Notes: generated by a model from the sequence alone, not told the origin. A stretch of DNA of 64,000 nt from Sphaerisporangium aureirubrum (GCF_042658925.1 NZ_JBHSRF010000046.1:1-64000), one strand, 5' to 3'; shown: positions 24,337-33,399, numbered from the stretch's first letter. Program-made: numbers and translations.

Positions 24337-25422
24337 ATGGCAGCCAACGACCGCGAGAAGGCTCTTGAGACTGCGCTCGCTCAAATCGAGCGGCAGTTCG
24401 GCAAGGGCTCTGTCATGCGCCTCGGCGATGACGCCCGGGCCCCCATCGAGGTGATCCCGACCGGGGCCATCGCGCTCGACATCGCCCTCGGCATCGGGGG
24501 CTTCCCCCGGGGCCGCATCGTCGAGATCTACGGCCCCGAGTCCAGCGGTAAGACCACCGTGGCGCTGCACGCCGTCGCCAACGCCCAGCGGGGAGGCGGC
24601 ATCGCGGCGTTCATCGACGCCGAGCACGCCCTCGACCCCGACTACGCGTCGAAGCTCGGCGTCGACACCGACGCGCTGCTGGTCTCCCAGCCCGACACCG
24701 GTGAGCAGGCCCTCGAGATCGCCGACATGCTGATCCGCTCCGGCGCGATCGACCTCGTCGTGATCGACTCTGTCGCGGCGCTGGTGCCGAAGGCCGAGAT
24801 CGAGGGCGAGATGGGCGACAGCCACGTCGGGCTCCAGGCCCGGCTGATGTCCCAGGCGCTGCGCAAGGTCGCGGGCGCGCTCAGCAACACCGGCACGACC
24901 GCCATCTTCATCAACCAGCTCCGCGAGAAGATCGGCGTCATGTTCGGCTCGCCCGAGACCACGACCGGTGGCAAGGCGCTCAAGTTCTACGCCTCGGTCC
25001 GCCTCGACGTCCGCCGCATCGAGACCCTCAAGGACGGCACCGAGCCCGTCGGCAACCGCACCCGGGTCAAGGTCGTCAAGAACAAGATGGCCCCCCCGTT
25101 CCGCGTGGCCGACTTCGACATCCTCTACGGCTTCGGCATCTCCCGCGAGGGCGGCCTGATCGACATGGGCGTCGAGCAGGGCTTCGTCCGCAAGGCCGGC
25201 GCCTGGTACACCTACGAGGGCGACCAGCTCGGCCAGGGCAAGGAGAACGCCCGCAACTTCCTGAAGACCAACCCCGACATCGCCAACGAAATCGAAAAGA
25301 AGATCAAGGAAAAGCTGGGCGTAGGCCCCCGCATCGACACCCCCGCCGAGCCCGCAGCCGCCGCCACCACCTCCCCCGCCCCCACCCGCGCCCCCAAGGT
25401 CCCCAAGCCCGGCGACGTCTGA
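24337..25422 (+). CDS. recA: Recombinase RecA
   Basis: RecA forms nucleoprotein filaments on single-stranded DNA for homologous recombination and triggers LexA self-cleavage. The 361-residue product is normal length, with Walker A GPESSGKT (about residues 67-74), Walker B LVVIDSVAAL, loop regions and the basic C-terminal domain, ending in an Ala/Pro-rich tail. ATG 24337 has AGGGGG six bases upstream. The promoter region holds both an SOS box and a RecA-NDp promoter. recX follows 30 bp after the stop and is probably cotranscribed. The final ~150 bp are C-rich and low in complexity compared with the core. Confidence 0.98.
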   Translation: MAANDREKALETALAQIERQFGKGSVMRLGDDARAPIEVIPTGAIALDIALGIGGFPRGRIVEIYGPESSGKTTVALHAVANAQRGGGIAAFIDAEHALDPDYASKLGVDTDALLVSQPDTGEQALEIADMLIRSGAIDLVVIDSVAALVPKAEIEGEMGDSHVGLQARLMSQALRKVAGALSNTGTTAIFINQLREKIGVMFGSPETTTGGKALKFYASVRLDVRRIETLKDGTEPVGNRTRVKVVKNKMAPPFRVADFDILYGFGISREGGLIDMGVEQGFVRKAGAWYTYEGDQLGQGKENARNFLKTNPDIANEIEKKIKEKLGVGPRIDTPAEPAAAATTSPAPTRAPKVPKPGDV

Positions 25423-25452
25423 CCGTCCCCGCCCCCTTGGAGCTGACCCACC

Positions 25453-26733
25453 ATGCCCGCAGACCATCCCCACCCCTTCTTCGGGGACAACCAGAGCGAA
25501 CCTCCCAAGGGCGAGAACGGCCAGAGCGGCCCCTCCGGCCGGAGATCCGGCCGCTCCGGCTCTTCCAGACGGAAGTCCGCCACCTCCGGGTTCTCAGGGC
25601 GTGGGTCCAACGGCTCTGGTTCCCCAAGACGGGGGGCCGGCCGGTCCGGGTTCTCCGGCCAGGAGGACGGCCGACTCGGCACATCCGAGTCGGCTCGCTC
25701 CGAGTCGGGCCGGCCCGACTCAGGTGGGTCCGTGCCAGGCTGGCCCGAGCCGGACGGGCACGAGCCGGGACGGTCTGAGCCAGGCTGGCCTGGGTCAGGT
25801 GGGTCTGAGTCGGGTGGGTCCGTGCCGGGCTGGCGTGAGTCAGGTCGGTGGGAGACAGGTGGGTCCGGGTCGGGCTGGCCCGAGCCGGATGGGCACGAGC
25901 CGGGACGGTCTGAGCCAGGCTGGCCTGGGTCAGGTGGGTCTGAGTCGGGTGGGTCCGTGCTGGGCTGGCGTGAGTCAGGTGGGTCTGAGCCAGGTCGGTG
26001 GGAGTCAGGTGGGTCCGTGCCGGGCTGGCCCGAGCCGGATGGGCACGAGCCGGGACGGTCTGGGTCAGGTGGGTCTGGGGCAGGTTCGTCTGAGTCGGGT
26101 TCGTCTAGGTCGGGTTCGTCTAGGTCGGGTCGATCTAGGGCGGGTCGGTCTGGGGAGGGTCGGTCTGGGGCGGCTGGGCGGGGGTTTGATGGGCCTGTGG
26201 TTGGGTCGGTGGCGGCGTCGGGGGGGGAGGCCGATCCGGCGGCGGTGGCGCGGGGGATTTGTTTGCGGTTGTTGACGTTGGCGCCGCGTACGCGGGTGGA
26301 GTTGGCGCGGGCGTTGCGGAAGAGGAATGTGCCGGATGATGTGGCGGAGGCAGTGCTCAACCGGTACACCGAGGTGGGGCTGATCGATGACGAGGCGTAT
26401 GCCGAGGCGTGGGTCGGCTCTCGGCACGCCGGGCGTGGGCTGGCGCGTCGGGCCCTGGCCGCTGAGCTGCGTACCCGTGGCGTCGCGGAGGACACCGTCC
26501 GCGACGCCGTCGACCGGCTGGATCCTGAGCAGGAGCTGGAGACCGCCCGCCGCCTGGTGGCCCGCCGTCTTCCGGCCACCGAGGGGCTGCAGCCCGCCGC
26601 CCGCGTCCGTCGCCTGGCCGGCATGCTCGCCCGCAAGGGGTATTCCGGCAGCGTCGCCTATCGCGTCGTCCGCGAGGCACTCGAGTCCGAAGGCCATCCC
26701 ACCGAAGACGACATGTTCGAGGGCATGGACTGA
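25453..26733 (+). CDS. recX: RecX regulatory protein with long repetitive, disordered N-terminal extension
   Basis: RecX inhibits RecA filaments and ATPase. The conserved domain is only the last ~165 of 426 residues (from ADPAAVARGICLRLLTLAPR; three tandem three-helix units), which is usual for the family. The preceding ~255 residues are Gly/Ser/Pro/Glu/Arg-rich and contain near-identical repeats of 45-50 residues starting GWPEPDGHEPGRS. ATG 25453 lies 30 bp after recA with GGAG eleven bases upstream; a GTG near 26199 could make a short RecX without the extension. Codon use from about 25700 to 26345 is unlike the neighbours (TTG leucine, GGG, TCT), even over the start of the conserved domain. 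Confidence 0.85.
   Translation: MPADHPHPFFGDNQSEPPKGENGQSGPSGRRSGRSGSSRRKSATSGFSGRGSNGSGSPRRGAGRSGFSGQEDGRLGTSESARSESGRPDSGGSVPGWPEPDGHEPGRSEPGWPGSGGSESGGSVPGWRESGRWETGGSGSGWPEPDGHEPGRSEPGWPGSGGSESGGSVLGWRESGGSEPGRWESGGSVPGWPEPDGHEPGRSGSGGSGAGSSESGSSRSGSSRSGRSRAGRSGEGRSGAAGRGFDGPVVGSVAASGGEADPAAVARGICLRLLTLAPRTRVELARALRKRNVPDDVAEAVLNRYTEVGLIDDEAYAEAWVGSRHAGRGLARRALAAELRTRGVAEDTVRDAVDRLDPEQELETARRLVARRLPATEGLQPAARVRRLAGMLARKGYSGSVAYRVVREALESEGHPTEDDMFEGMD
25738..26061 (+). repeat. Minisatellite inside recX: two long copies and a partial third
   Basis: Copies beginning GGCTGGCCCGAGCC start at 25738, 25873 and 26023, giving units of 135 and 150 bp that encode GWPEPDGHEPGRS plus a Gly/Ser tail; the third stops after about 40 bp. 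Shorter GGGTC(T/C)G(A/T)GTC-like words repeat inside each unit. Lengths are multiples of three and keep the frame. Confidence 0.9.
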
Positions 26734-27131
26734 CCCTCCCGCTTCGTTCACGGGATCCGATCATGGGCCTATTCATCCCAGCTTAAGCGGGTTTGTCGTT
26801 GTTAGCCCCTTGGTGTCAATTGTCCTTAGTCTGGTGACCCATGGGGGTTTCTCGCCTTACGGCGGCGTCGGGGTGCGGTGGGGGAGGGGGTTGTGTTCGG
26901 ACCATAGAGATCTGGTTACGACGGACGTGTATGGGGGGTGGGGGAGTGTGCTGGGGATCACAATGAGGGCGGGTATCGCGGAAAGGTGCCTGTTGTGAGG
27001 GGTGCCGGGGTGGAGATGGGTGGCTGGGGTGCTGGTCGGCGGGGTGTTTTCGCTGGGCGGGGTCAGCTGTCGAGTACTTCGCTGGTGTTCGGCGGTGCCT
27101 TTGCCTCATTCCTTCTAGACACCATCCAAAT
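26734..27131. other. Intergenic region between recX and the propeller gene, G+T-rich
   Basis: No gene is supported. From about 26810 the plus strand is unusually rich in G and T, continuing the bias of the recX repeat part. CCCGCTT (26738) and AAGCGGG (26785) could form a 7-bp stem with a long loop, followed by TTTG, a weak recX terminator candidate. A 65-codon open frame at 26938 has no family features. No Shine-Dalgarno precedes the next gene. Confidence 0.6.
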
Positions 27132-28262
27132 ATGAATCTTCCAGACTCGAAGAAAGTTCCGCGGCCGTTATCCAGGCGGCCGGTGCTGCTCGCCGGGATC
27201 GGCCTGGCCGCTGTGGTCGTCCTGGTGATCGCGGTTCTCGGGTTGCGGCCGCTTCTCGGCTCAGGTCGTGCCGTCGGGTGGCCTTATGCCACCGGTAGCT
27301 TCGTTTCGTCCAGTCCGGTGGTCGTGGACGGCGTCGTCTACGTGGGGGGGTGGGACAAGAAGGTTTATGCCCTGCATGCCGCCACCGGTGATGTGCGGTG
27401 GACGTACACCACGGGTAATTCCGTCTCCTCGGGGCCGGCGGTGGACGGTGGGGTCGTTTATATCGGGAGTTTTGACCACAAGGTCTATGCCTTGAACGCG
27501 GCCACCGGTGCTGTGCGCTGGAGCTATACCACCGGTGACTCGGTGTCCTCCGGTGCGGTGGTGGCGGGGGGCGTGGTCTACGTCGGTAGCAACGACGACA
27601 AGGTCTACGCCCTGGACGCGGCTACCGGGGACGTGCGGTGGACGTACACCACCGGGGGCGACGTACGTTCGCGTCCGGCGGTGGCCGACGGGGTGGTGTA
27701 CGTCGGGGGCTGGGACAAGAAGGTGTACGCCCTGGACGCGGTCACCGGCGATGTGCGGTGGACCCATGCCACCGGGCGGGCCGTCGACTCCAGCCCGGCG
27801 GTGGCCGGAGGGGTCGTCTACATCGGCGGCTGGGACAGGAAGGTGTACGCCCTGGACGCGGTCACCGGTGACGTCCGGTGGAGCCACGCCACCGGCCTTC
27901 CCGTCAGCTCCGGGCCGGCGGTGGCCGAGGGTGTCGTGTACGTCGGCAGCAGCGATGACAAGGTGTACGCCCTGGACGCGGCCACCGGGGACGTGCGATG
28001 GACCCACGCCACCGGCGACGACGTCGACGCCACTCCGGCCGTGGGCGACGGGGTCGTCTACGTGGGTAGCAGTGACGGCAAGGTGTACGCCCTGGACGCG
28101 GCCACGGGCGACGTGCGGTGGACCTACACCACCGGCGACGACGTCCACGGTGGCCCGGCGGTGGCCGATGGCACCGTCTACGTCGGCAGCGACGACGGCA
28201 AGGTGTACGCCCTGACCACCGCCACCGGGAAACCGGCCACACCCCCCGGCGACGCGGAGTAG
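27132..28262 (+). CDS. Membrane-anchored PQQ-like (WD40-type) eight-repeat beta-propeller protein
   Basis: The 376-residue protein has a basic N-terminus, one membrane anchor (about 17-39) and eight consecutive repeats of exactly 40 residues (56-375), each with (D/G)GVVYVGS/G.D.KVYALDAATGDVRW and TG closing. These are PQQ/BamB-like propeller blades, presumably outside the cell. The tryptophan-docking PQQ motif is present, but no dehydrogenase catalytic module is, so it is not a quinoprotein enzyme; a binding or scaffold role is likely. Codon 13 is TTA (27168-27170). No ribosome site precedes the ATG at 27132, so the start is moderately sure. It converges on the LLM gene with 14 bp between stops. 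Confidence 0.8.
   Translation: MNLPDSKKVPRPLSRRPVLLAGIGLAAVVVLVIAVLGLRPLLGSGRAVGWPYATGSFVSSSPVVVDGVVYVGGWDKKVYALHAATGDVRWTYTTGNSVSSGPAVDGGVVYIGSFDHKVYALNAATGAVRWSYTTGDSVSSGAVVAGGVVYVGSNDDKVYALDAATGDVRWTYTTGGDVRSRPAVADGVVYVGGWDKKVYALDAVTGDVRWTHATGRAVDSSPAVAGGVVYIGGWDRKVYALDAVTGDVRWSHATGLPVSSGPAVAEGVVYVGSSDDKVYALDAATGDVRWTHATGDDVDATPAVGDGVVYVGSSDGKVYALDAATGDVRWTYTTGDDVHGGPAVADGTVYVGSDDGKVYALTTATGKPATPPGDAE
27297..28259 (+). repeat. Eight 120-bp tandem repeats inside the propeller gene
   Basis: The coding repeats are all 120 bp without insertions or deletions (the last has one extra codon). Blades 4-8 are very similar at the DNA level (AAGGTGTACGCCCTGGACGC recurs), while blades 1-3 carry more T at wobble positions, suggesting recent amplification at the 3' end. 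Confidence 0.9.
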
Positions 28263-28276
28263 AGGCGGCGGGACGG

Positions 28277-29242
28277 TCAGGCGGCGCGGAGAGCCGGGAG
28301 GAGTTCCTCCCGGGACCAGGTGAGGAAGTCCTTCTGGTGCTCGGCGCCTATCTGGACCAGGGCCACATGGGTGAAGCCGGCGTCGGTGAATCTCCGCACG
28401 GCGTCCACCACCGGCTGGACGTCGGGCCCGCAGGGGACCTCGGAGGTCACGTCCTCCTGACGGACGTACCGGGAGTAGGCGGCGAAGTTGACGGGGGAGG
28501 GGAGTTCGGAGAGAACCTTCCAGCCGGCGGGAAACCAGCGCCACAGGCGGTGGGCGCGGGCCTTGGCGGCTTCCACGTCGGTGTCGTGGCAGACGGCCAG
28601 CTGGCCGTAGACGGGCTTGCCGGAGCCACCCGAGCTCCGGAAGCGCTCGACCAGCCCGGGGTCGGGCTGGACGGCGATCAGGGCGTCGCCGTACTCGGCG
28701 GCGAAGTCCCCGGACTGGGGGCCGGAGGCGGCGATGCCGATGGGGATCGGCCCGCCCGGGAGGTCGTACAGCTTGGCGGAGTCCACGGTGAAGTGGTCGC
28801 CTCGGTAGCTGACGTACTCGCCCTCGAACAGGGCCTGGATGATCTCGACGGCCTCGCCGAACATCTCGTGGCGGATGTTGACGGGTGGCCAGCCCTTGCC
28901 GATGACGTGTTCGTTGAGGTTCTCCCCGGCGCCGAGGCCGAGGGTGAAGCGCCCCTCGGACAGGACGCCCACGGTGGCGGCCTTCTGGGCCACGACGGCG
29001 GGGTGGTAGCGCATGGTCGGGCAGGTGACGTAGGTCATCAGCGGCAGGGTCCTGGTGGCGTACGCCACCGCGCCGAGCACCGACCAGGCGTACGGCGAGT
29101 GCCCCATCTCCTCCAGCCACGGGAAGTAGTGGTCGGAGATCACGGCGTAGTCGAATCCGGCGTGCTCCGCGGCCACCGCGTCCTCGACCAGCTGCCGAGG
29201 CGGGGTCTGCTCGCACATCAGCGTGTATCCGATGCCGGTCAT
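28277..29242 (-). CDS. F420-dependent LLM-class oxidoreductase (TIGR03557-like)
   Basis: The 321-residue protein is a luciferase-like (beta/alpha)8 barrel of the F420-dependent group: ISDHYFPWLEEMGHSPYAWS, PLMTYVTCPTMRYHPAVVAQ, and LGLGAGENLNEHVIG are the typical cofactor-site segments, closest to the TIGR03557 family of uncharacterised F420 oxidoreductases related to F420-glucose-6-phosphate dehydrogenase. It would transfer hydride to or from cofactor F420 on an unknown substrate. The gene is alone on its strand, between the propeller gene and the long rny leader. Confidence 0.85.
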   Translation of the reverse strand: MTGIGYTLMCEQTPPRQLVEDAVAAEHAGFDYAVISDHYFPWLEEMGHSPYAWSVLGAVAYATRTLPLMTYVTCPTMRYHPAVVAQKAATVGVLSEGRFTLGLGAGENLNEHVIGKGWPPVNIRHEMFGEAVEIIQALFEGEYVSYRGDHFTVDSAKLYDLPGGPIPIGIAASGPQSGDFAAEYGDALIAVQPDPGLVERFRSSGGSGKPVYGQLAVCHDTDVEAAKARAHRLWRWFPAGWKVLSELPSPVNFAAYSRYVRQEDVTSEVPCGPDVQPVVDAVRRFTDAGFTHVALVQIGAEHQKDFLTWSREELLPALRAA

Positions 29243-29819
29243 GCCAGCCCTCTACCCCCGGCTCGGCGATGTGCCCGCCTCGTGGGAAGAATCTTGGGAA
29301 TGCAGAAGGTGGGCGGGACCGCTCCAGAGGGGCGGGAGCGTCCGAAATGGACCCATCGGCGCCGCCCGGCCCGCCGCACCCCGGCCCCGGCGCCCCAGGG
29401 CCCGCCCGGGGCGAGGGCGGACGATCGTCGCGCGCCCGGTGAACCGGCCACTGTTCTCACCGGCGCAATTCCTCCGTGTTAACCGACATATCCTGACTAA
29501 TCAGGCACGACACGCCGTGCGAGCGCCCCCGCTTGGCCGCCGTGAGCGCGCAAAACCGTCTTGACGGGCGGACTTTGCTTGCTCGTTACCTCTCTGACGC
29601 TTAATCTCGACCACAGTGAGGAGTTACTCCGCGCAGTGCGGATCGCGATAACGGTTGACGACGGACGATCAAGACCGATCACAGTCAGCGGCCGGGTGCC
29701 TCGGTGCCGGGACGCTGGACCATATTTGTCTGACCAGAATCGCCCGGCCGGGCCGTTCCGTGCTGTGGGTGTGACACCTCGTGAGCTGATGGTCGCGACG
29801 CGAGGAGGGGTGCACCCGC
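29243..29819. other. 577-bp intergenic region with rny promoter/leader
   Basis: No gene is supported; the open frames here have no family features. It separates the divergent LLM and rny genes. Visible signals are two -35-like TTGACG words (29561 and 29655) without convincing -10 partners, a CATATT word at 29721, and the inverted repeat CCTGA-CTAA-TCAGG (29492-29505). GAGGAGGGG lies nine bases before the rny ATG. The length suggests a long rny leader or more than one promoter. Confidence 0.55.
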
Positions 29820-31439
29820 ATGACGTCGACAATCGTGATCATGCTGGCGGTAGCCGTTGTCCTGCTGGCAGTCATCGCGATCGTCGCGCTGGTCGTGCTG
29901 ATACGCCGGACGAGCGGTGACCGTGCCGGCCGCAAGGACCCGACTCCCGACCAGCTCGCCGAGGTGCACGCCGAGCTGGAGCAGGCCCGCCGCGAGGGCA
30001 CCCAGATCCGCGTAAAGGCCGAGAACGACGCCGGCGAGGTGCTGCGCCGCGCGGAGGCCGCCGCCGAGGGCGCGCTGCGCATGCGCAAGGACGCCGAGGA
30101 GGAGACCCGCGTCCTGAAGAACGAGCTCAAGGAGCTCAGGTCCGACCTCGAACGCCGCGAGCACCGCCTCGCCGAGCGCGAGGAACGCCTGGACGAGGAG
30201 GCCCGCCGCCAGGCCGAGCGCGGACGCGGCATGGCCGAGACCGAGGCCGAGCTGGCCGGCCGCAGCCAGGCGCTGGACGAGATCGAGGAGAAGCAGCGCG
30301 AGGTCCTGGAGCGGGTCGCCGGCCTGACCGCCGACCAGGCCAAGGCCGAGCTGGTGATGACCATCGAGAACCAGGCCAAGCGCGAGGCCGCCCTGATCGT
30401 CCGCGAGATCGAGAGCGACGCCCGCAAGGAGGGCGAGAAGCGCGCCTGCAAGATCGTGACGCTGGCGGTGCAGCGGGTGGCCACCGAGCAGACCGCCGAG
30501 TCCGTGGTCAGCGTGCTCCACCTGCCGGGTGACGAGATGAAGGGCCGCATCATCGGCCGCGAGGGCCGCAACATCCGGGCCTTCGAGTCCACCACCGGCG
30601 TCAACCTGATCATCGACGACACCCCGGAGGCCGTGCTGCTGTCGTGTTTCGATCCGGTGCGCCGCGAGACCGCGCGGCTGACGCTGGAGAAACTCGTGCT
30701 GGACGGCCGCATCCATCCCCAGCGCATCGAGGAGGCGTACGAGCGCAGCAAGGACGAGGTGAAGCACCTGTGCGTCCGCGCCGGCGAGGACGCGCTGGTC
30801 GAGCTCGGCATCACCGAAATGCACCCCGAGCTGATCACCCTGCTCGGCCAGCTGCGCTACCGCACCTCCTACGGCCAGAACGTGCTCAAGCACCTCATCG
30901 AGTCGGCGCACATCGCGGGCATCATGGCCGCCGAGCTGCGCCTGGACGCCATGCTCCTCAAGCGGTGCACGGTGCTGCACGACATCGGCAAGGCGCTCAC
31001 CCACGAGGTCGAGGGCAGCCACGCGCTGATCGGCGCCGAGATCGCCCGCCGGTACGGTGAGCACGAGGACGTGGTGCACGCCATCGAGGCCCACCACGGC
31101 GAGGTGGAGGTCCGCACGGTGGAGGCGGTGCTCACCCAGGCCGCCGACGCGATCAGCGGCAGCCGCCCAGGGGCGCGCCGGGAGTCGCTGGAGGCGTACG
31201 TCAAGCGGCTGGAGCGGCTGGAGGAGATCGCGCAGTCGTACGACGGCGTGGAGAAGGTCTTCGCCATGCAGGCGGGCCGGGAGATCCGGGTGATGGTGCG
31301 CCCCGACTCGATCGACGACATCCAGGCCCAGGTGATCGCGCGTGACGTCGCCAAGCAGGTGGAGGAGGAGCTGACCTACCCGGGCCAGATCCGCATCACG
31401 GTCGTCCGCGAGTCCCGCGCCACCGAGTTCGCCCGCTGA
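29820..31439 (+). CDS. rny: Ribonuclease Y
   Basis: RNase Y is a membrane-tethered endoribonuclease that initiates mRNA decay. The 539-residue product has an N-terminal membrane helix (about 5-28), a long charged coiled coil (about 45-190), a KH domain (GRIIGREGRNIRAFE, about 240-300) and an HD domain with the metal pair HD at residues 387-388 (VLHDIGKALTHE). A strong GAGGAGGGG ribosome site precedes the ATG. It stands alone, with the S9 peptidase gene convergent 52 bp downstream. Confidence 0.96.
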   Translation: MTSTIVIMLAVAVVLLAVIAIVALVVLIRRTSGDRAGRKDPTPDQLAEVHAELEQARREGTQIRVKAENDAGEVLRRAEAAAEGALRMRKDAEEETRVLKNELKELRSDLERREHRLAEREERLDEEARRQAERGRGMAETEAELAGRSQALDEIEEKQREVLERVAGLTADQAKAELVMTIENQAKREAALIVREIESDARKEGEKRACKIVTLAVQRVATEQTAESVVSVLHLPGDEMKGRIIGREGRNIRAFESTTGVNLIIDDTPEAVLLSCFDPVRRETARLTLEKLVLDGRIHPQRIEEAYERSKDEVKHLCVRAGEDALVELGITEMHPELITLLGQLRYRTSYGQNVLKHLIESAHIAGIMAAELRLDAMLLKRCTVLHDIGKALTHEVEGSHALIGAEIARRYGEHEDVVHAIEAHHGEVEVRTVEAVLTQAADAISGSRPGARRESLEAYVKRLERLEEIAQSYDGVEKVFAMQAGREIRVMVRPDSIDDIQAQVIARDVAKQVEEELTYPGQIRITVVRESRATEFAR

Positions 31440-31491
31440 GCCCGCCCGGCCGTGGCGAGAACGACCCAGGAGCCCTTCATGACGGAAGGAC

Positions 31492-33378
31492 TCAGGGGCG
31501 GAAGATCTGCTGGTAGAAGGCCAGCTCGGCGGCCAGGGCCGCGCCGCGGGTCTCGGCGCGGCGGAACCCGTGACCCTCGCCCTCGAACGACAGGTACGCG
31601 CACGGCACCCCCCGCTCGGTGAGGGCGGCCACGATCGCCTCGGCCTGGGCGGGCGGCACCACTGGATCGTTCCGCCCCTGCATCAGCAGCATCGGGCACC
31701 GGATGCCCGCGACCCGCGCCAGCGGCTCCCTTGAGGCGTACAGCAGGGGGTCGGGCGGGCCGACCAGCCACTCGACGTACCGCGACTCGAAGTCGTGCGT
31801 CGCGGCGGCCAGCGGCGCGAGCGCGCCCACCCCGGCCACGGAGACGCCGCCGCGGAAGATCCCGGACGAGCAGCACGCCGCCATGGCCGTCCACCCGCCC
31901 GCGCTGCCACCCCGGATGGCGATCCGCGCGGGGTCGGCCAGCCCTTCGGCGATCAGCCACTCGGCGGCGGCGATGGTGTCCTCGACGTCGGCCACGCCCC
32001 ACTGGCCGCGCAGCCGCTCGCGGTAGGCCCGGCCGTACCCGGTGGAGCCGCTGTAGTTCACGTCGAGCACGCCGAAGCCGCGGCTGGTCAGGAACGCCTT
32101 GTGCAGGTCGAGCGCGGTGACGCCGTGCGCGGCGGGCCCGCCGTGCGCGAACAGCACGTACGGCGCCGGGCCCCCGCCGGGCGGCACGGAGGGGTTCGCC
32201 GGGGGGTACACGATGGCGTGCACCGTCCGCCCGAGCCGGCCGTCGATCCGCACCGGCCGGGGGACCGGCAGGTAGCCGGGCGACGCGCCGGGCTCGCGGC
32301 GCAGCGCCTCGGCCCGTCCGGTGGGTACGTCCACCCGCACCACCGACCGGGGCAGGGCGGGGCCGTAGGCGACGCCGCACACCGTGGCGCCGTCGGCGGC
32401 GAGGCAGGGCAGCCAGCCGCCGTACGGCGTGTCCAGGTCGGTGAGCACCCCGGTGGCGGGGTCGAGCACGCCGAGGCGGAGGTCCCCCAGGCCGTGCAGC
32501 ACCGCGAGCCGCCCGTCGCCGAGCACGGCGTACGGCGCGCCGCCGAGCTCCGCGGACACCCAGGCGAACTCCTCCTCGGCTGGGCACAACTGCCTGGACC
32601 CGCCGTCCAGCGTGGCCTCTTCGAGGTTCCACCAGCCGGAGCGGTCGGTGACGAGGTAGAGCGTGCGGTCGTCCTTCCAGCGCGGCGCGAGCACCGACTC
32701 GGCCGGGCCGCCGCGCACGCACCGGGAGTCGCCGCCCGCGAGCCGCGCGACCCGCAGCTCGGTGCCGGTCCACGGCATGCACGGGTGGTCCCAGCAGATG
32801 TACGCGAGGTGCGCGCCGTCGGGGGACAGGACGGGGGAGGCGTAGAAGTCGTGGCCGCTCACGCGCTGCGTGGGCTCGCCGCCGGCCAGCGGGACCGACA
32901 CGATCGACCGGGTCACCTTGCCGTCCCCGGTGTGGCGCTCCTGGACGCACCACACCTCGCCGTCGTGGACGAGGGGGTCGGCGTAGCGCAGGCCGCCCTC
33001 GATCTCGGGCTGGGGAGTCAGCGGCCGGGGCGCCGTGCCGCCGGCGGGCAGCAGGTAGAGCCGCTGGTCGGCGTGGTGGGCGAACACCAGGCCCGTGCCG
33101 GGCGCCACGGCGTAGGACCGGCCGCCGTACTCGTGGACCCGGGTGCGGGCGTCCCACGGCGGGGGCAGCAGCTCGTGGCGGGTGCCGTCGGCGGCGAGGT
33201 GGACGACGGTGCGCCGGCCGCCCTCCGCCGGGCGGTCCTCCTCCCACCAGACCTCCGCGCCGATCACCGAAGGGTGACCGGGCCGTGCGCCGGACCGGAC
33301 CACGTCGGCCGTCGAGATCGGTGAGGGCCAGGCGCCGTGCGCCGGGCCGTGCTGCCCGGGTGCGGGCGTGGGGGGCAT
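31492..33378 (-). CDS. S9 prolyl oligopeptidase family serine peptidase
   Basis: The 628-residue protein has an N-terminal beta-propeller (about 1-370; SPVLSPDGAHLAYICWD repeats) and a C-terminal alpha/beta hydrolase. The catalytic serine is in RGGSAGGW, the aspartate in GRNDPVVP and the histidine in EGEGHGF, all intact. These enzymes act as dipeptidyl or acylaminoacyl peptidases on short peptides. No signal peptide is seen, so it is cytoplasmic. ATG 33378 has AGGA eight bases upstream; a longer frame that runs back into gluD is not supported. Confidence 0.9.
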   Translation of the reverse strand: MPPTPAPGQHGPAHGAWPSPISTADVVRSGARPGHPSVIGAEVWWEEDRPAEGGRRTVVHLAADGTRHELLPPPWDARTRVHEYGGRSYAVAPGTGLVFAHHADQRLYLLPAGGTAPRPLTPQPEIEGGLRYADPLVHDGEVWCVQERHTGDGKVTRSIVSVPLAGGEPTQRVSGHDFYASPVLSPDGAHLAYICWDHPCMPWTGTELRVARLAGGDSRCVRGGPAESVLAPRWKDDRTLYLVTDRSGWWNLEEATLDGGSRQLCPAEEEFAWVSAELGGAPYAVLGDGRLAVLHGLGDLRLGVLDPATGVLTDLDTPYGGWLPCLAADGATVCGVAYGPALPRSVVRVDVPTGRAEALRREPGASPGYLPVPRPVRIDGRLGRTVHAIVYPPANPSVPPGGGPAPYVLFAHGGPAAHGVTALDLHKAFLTSRGFGVLDVNYSGSTGYGRAYRERLRGQWGVADVEDTIAAAEWLIAEGLADPARIAIRGGSAGGWTAMAACCSSGIFRGGVSVAGVGALAPLAAATHDFESRYVEWLVGPPDPLLYASREPLARVAGIRCPMLLMQGRNDPVVPPAQAEAIVAALTERGVPCAYLSFEGEGHGFRRAETRGAALAAELAFYQQIFRP

Positions 33379-33399
33379 AGCGGAATCCTGCCGGAAATC

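Noticed and set aside
25212..26636. Minus-strand Pro/Asp/Ser-rich frame of 474 codons opposite recX
   Set aside because: It is the complement of the recX repeats; period multiple of three keeps all frames open. The plus frame ends in a true RecX domain.
26938..27135. 65-codon plus-strand frame before the propeller gene
   Set aside because: No ribosome site, biased composition, no recognisable domain.
27132..28262. Quinoprotein dehydrogenase
   Set aside because: Only propeller repeats and an anchor are present; no catalytic Asp/metal loop or heme motif.
29561..29920. 119-codon frame overlapping the rny start
   Set aside because: It runs into rny in another frame and lacks any motif; rny has the strong ribosome site.
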